Shown here: positions 60,895-64,000 of the stretch, one piece after another
Layout: every line of letters starts with the position of its first letter
How positions within the stretch are numbered: the stretch's first letter is position 1
From: Chanodichthys erythropterus
Lineage: Eukaryota; Chordata; Actinopteri; Cypriniformes; Xenocyprididae
Assembly (NCBI RefSeq): GCF_024489055.1
Contig: NC_090242.1
Coordinates: 24,053,782-24,117,781 of the forward strand
DNA length: 64,000 bases
Direction: 5' to 3'
Notes under the pieces: generated by a model
The model's input: the letters and a program-made list of their open reading frames with translations, nothing else
Database searches by the model: none
What the model was told of the DNA's origin: nothing
Position numbers and translations under genes: made by a program

Positions 60895-61040
60895 CTCAAT
60901 GTTAAATATCCATAAAAAAGGGCAGAAAAACAGTGCTTGAGTGTTCTTAAGTTTTTCAGGCTGCAGCTGCTGTAAAGAGCTTGAGACACTGTGGTGAAGG
61001 ATCATCACAGACTGCTTTCTCTCTCACTCTCCCTGCCAGC
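60895..61040 (-). other. Possible alternative first exon of arhgap32
   Basis: A consensus donor TTGAG/GTAAGT lies at 60894/60895 on the minus strand and can join the acceptor of the first arhgap32 coding exon. The exon-like sequence has a tiny upstream frame (ATG GAT ATT TAA) and no long ORF, as expected of a 5' UTR exon. In mammals the short isoform starts at the equivalent of MKSRPTKQ. The left limit and promoter are guesses. Confidence 0.4.
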
Positions 61041-61334
61041 CGGTAAAAGCTAATAGTCAGCATGCATTCTTTCCTCTTTGCCTTTTCCCTCCTCTCCAAG
61101 TTTGTCCAGCCCCTAATATCAACTTTCAACAGTGTTGGCTTCTAACTGCAAAGATCAGGGTGTGAGCAGCCGCACAACCCAGAGAATGTCAGTTTCAGCC
61201 TGCAGGCTACTGCCTTTATCAAATATCCAATGTCGAGTGATGAATGTGGTTTAAAAAACAATGGCAGTACAACACAGCTGTCTCCTGTGATGTTCTAATA
61301 GGCTACAGCCTAAATAAGATTTAAAATAAGCAAC

Positions 61335-61483
<149 letters not shown>

Positions 61484-61769
61484 AAAAGGAAAAAAAAAAG
61501 CATTAAGTCAGACTAAGATACACATAGCTACACCAGCAGGGCAACAAAAATTCACTCTTTCTAAAGAAACCCATTCATAGCCAAGGCCATGTTCCATTCA
61601 GCTTTTACAACCCAGACTAACATGGTACAGCCATAAGGAATTGACAAAGACAACCTTGTCTGAGCTCTAAAGCAACAGGATTGTGGCTAAACTGCAAAAT
61701 GCGTATCTCTCTGTTATTTGACAAAGTAACGCTGACCCAGTGATGTTATCACTGTGATAATCACACACA

Positions 61770-62540
61770 AAACCATTCAAAATTTTAGGGTCGGTAAGAT
61801 TGTCATATTTTTGAAAGTTCCTTATGCTCACTGAGGCTGTTTATTTGATCAAAAATACAGTAAAACTAGTGTACAAAAACACAAATAAAATGTTATAAAG
61901 CGATGAGAATACTTTTTGTGTGCCAAAAAACAAAACAAAATAATGACTTTATTCAACAATATCTAGTGAGGGGAGATTTCAAAACACTTTACGCAAAGCT
62001 TTGCGACTCTTGTTTCGAATCAGTTGTTCAGAGTGTATATCAAACTGCTAAAGTCACGCCCCCCAGTAGTGAACCATTGAAATTTCAGGCTTGTTTGAGA
62101 TGCATCGACGCTGCGCAGACTGATCAGCGTATGACATCAAAGTACCGCAAGAGCGATTCAAAAGCATAACCACTGATTCGAATCAAAACATTCGTAAAGC
62201 ATCGAATCTTCACGAAGCAGTGCTTTGAAATAGCCCATCACTAGATATCATTGAATAAAGTCGTTTCGTTTTTTTGCCGCACAAAAAGTATTCTTGACGC
62301 TTCATAACATTAACGTTGAACCACTGTAGTCACATGAATTAAGTATGTCTTTAGCAGTTTTCTGGGCATCTGAAAGTGTTAATTATCTTGCTGTCAAGAT
62401 GTCTCACTGAGACATCAGATTTTATGAAAATATTTTAATTTGTGTTCAGAGGATGAACAAAGGACTTACCGGTGTGGAATATCATGAGGGTGAGGGTGAG
62501 TAATTAATGACAGCATTTCCATTTTGGGGTGAACTTTTAC
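61770..62540. repeat. Repeat remnants
   Basis: 61,770-61,875 has GGGTCGGTAAGATT and GATCAAAAATACAGTAAAAC, the same family as near 7,710. 61,880-62,540 is a partial relative of the foldback element at 25589-26303 (AAGCGATGAGAATACTTTTT at the left; CCATTTTGGGGTGAACTTT at the right) that lacks intact TTAA ends. Confidence 0.5.
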
Positions 62541-64000
62541 TAATACATAATTAACAAAGAGTTGTATTTGCTAACATTAGTTAATACATTGTGAACAAAC
62601 CGTGAACTGCTGTATTTTTTATTAACTAACATTAACAAAGATTAACAAATACAGTAACATGTATTGCTCATGGTTAGTTTTTAGTTAATACATTAACTAA
62701 TGTTAAGTGTTACCAAAGTTTTTTTTTTCTTTTTTTCTCTTCATTTATTTATTGACACTTTTGATCAGTTTAACACATCCTTTCAAAATAAAAGGTATTA
62801 ATCTTTTTACATATATAAAAATAATACTGACCCAAACTTCTGATTGGTAGTGTGTGTGCATATATACTGTACACACATACATATACAAGAACAAAGAATT
62901 TGGAGAACAAACAAACCTTGCGAACTACATCCAAATCATAATATCTGCTGACTTCAAAAGCCATTAAAAGTGTATTAATATGAAAGTGTACAAGTACAAC
63001 AAACAACAATAAACCAGTCTCCCAACCCAACAGCTAATAGAAGTTCATATAAAAGTCTCTCTTTTCAGAACAAGCCAGTAAGGAAATACACAATCCCCTG
63101 AAGGACAAACGGACACATATTGCTATGTAAACCCAACACAGTTTCTCTCGTTCTCTCACAGTTCTTTCCAGCTGTCTTGGCTTGTTCACAGAGGCAGCTG
63201 CCCTTTACTCCACTGAGAGGAAGACATTGTTGCCCCACAAGGAAGTTAGGAACTGAGAGGGAGCTAAGGGAACTACATCTGGAGCAGCACCTGCTACAGC
63301 TGAGAATAAGGGAATGAAATAAATGCAATTTATTCTGTAAATGCGAAAGTGTCTGTAACAAGAAAGAAATGATTATACTCGAGATATTTTCATAACCTAG
63401 AATATGCATGCTATAAAACTTACAGCAACCTTTATCACTGTTACACCACCTGAAAGATAGGACGCTATGAGGTTAATCATTCACACAGGGAATTTGCTTA
63501 ATGAGGTGAATGATTCATAAGGTGTTTTGTGTTATTTGATAGGCGTTTGTTGCTCAGCTGAAGCTCTGCAGGGGAGCAGAGAGGTATGCTATATTTGAGC
63601 ATGCACAAAGGCTGAACACAAGAATGTGTTTGAGTCACCATGGAGAGACTAGTTCATATTGCCAGTGGACAATGCAGGGATTATTTTATAGCCTTTTTTA
63701 ACCAGGGTCATGTAAATCAGCCAAGGAGTGTGTTGCAAAATAACTTCACAATGGGACTTTCTGGAAAACACAATGTGGTGCGCTTGAAAGAGCAGACAAG
63801 CTGTGCCATAAACTGACGTCACATACCTCTTTTTGAACACAGGCACATTAAATGTAGACTTAGTCAAAATAGCATGGACACACTGACATTAACATTCTGG
63901 TTGATACTGATAATTATTTTCATGTTAAGGCCGATACCTGATAAATGGCAGACATTAAAATTCTATACTGTTTTGCCTAAATAAAAAAATAAAAAAAATT
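62541..64000. other. Non-coding stretch
   Basis: 62,560-62,720 is a TTAGTTAATACATTA-type repetitive block with inverted pieces. 62,720-62,860 resembles the repeat tail at 57,650-57,900. No gene is supported; the minus-strand frame 63065-63409 has a Cys/Ser-rich section and no domain. Confidence 0.4.

Overview
The window looks like nuclear DNA of a teleost fish, most likely a cypriniform (carp, goldfish or zebrafish relative). The basis is vertebrate-type genes with many short exons and GT-AG introns, an AT-rich background with AT and GATT microsatellites, and a dense mix of fish-type repeats: Tc1/mariner, IS630-like, TTAA-flanked foldback elements, hAT-type MITEs, LINE remnants and a nearly full-length DIRS retroelement. 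The species is an inference; no search was run.

Layout. About 1-37,000 has no confidently identified host gene and is a repeat graveyard. It holds a Tc1 element split by an IS630-like element (2.7-6.4 kb), a nested pair of elements (10.4-11.7 kb), a 6-kb DIRS element (12.08-18.06 kb) with gag-like, RT-RNase H and tyrosine recombinase frames, a Tc1 copy (21.5-22.7 kb), a series of TTAA-flanked foldback elements (22.9-31.2 kb and 35.9 kb), and a LINE split by a long-TIR element (32.3-34.7 kb).

About 37,000-44,000 is a small gene pair. sc5d (lathosterol oxidase, minus strand, 300 aa, complete) and anapc13 (APC/C subunit 13, plus strand, 74 aa, complete) face away from each other across roughly 0.9 kb that should hold both promoters. 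The single anapc13 coding intron is filled by a Tc1 relic that itself carries a LINE 3' end.

About 45,000-61,000 carries arhgap32 (RICS/p250GAP, minus strand). Twelve coding exons hold the full RhoGAP domain and the long disordered tail. Exon phases close exactly over 1,577 residues. The PX and SH3 exons of the long isoform are not in the window. A possible non-coding first exon near 60.9 kb fits a promoter for the short isoform. Its introns hold a deleted Tc1 copy, a hAT-type MITE and two unassigned coding-like segments.

The three genes have unrelated jobs (cholesterol synthesis, mitotic ubiquitin ligase, Rho-family GTPase control in neurons). Only the sc5d/anapc13 pair suggests shared regulation. 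No CRISPR, operon or new defence-like system is visible. The most unusual items are the DIRS element with a readable internal complementary region, the IS630-like element with head-to-head transposase copies, a perfect 41-bp hairpin in a related element, and the unassigned coding-like segments at 57-58 kb and 24 kb.
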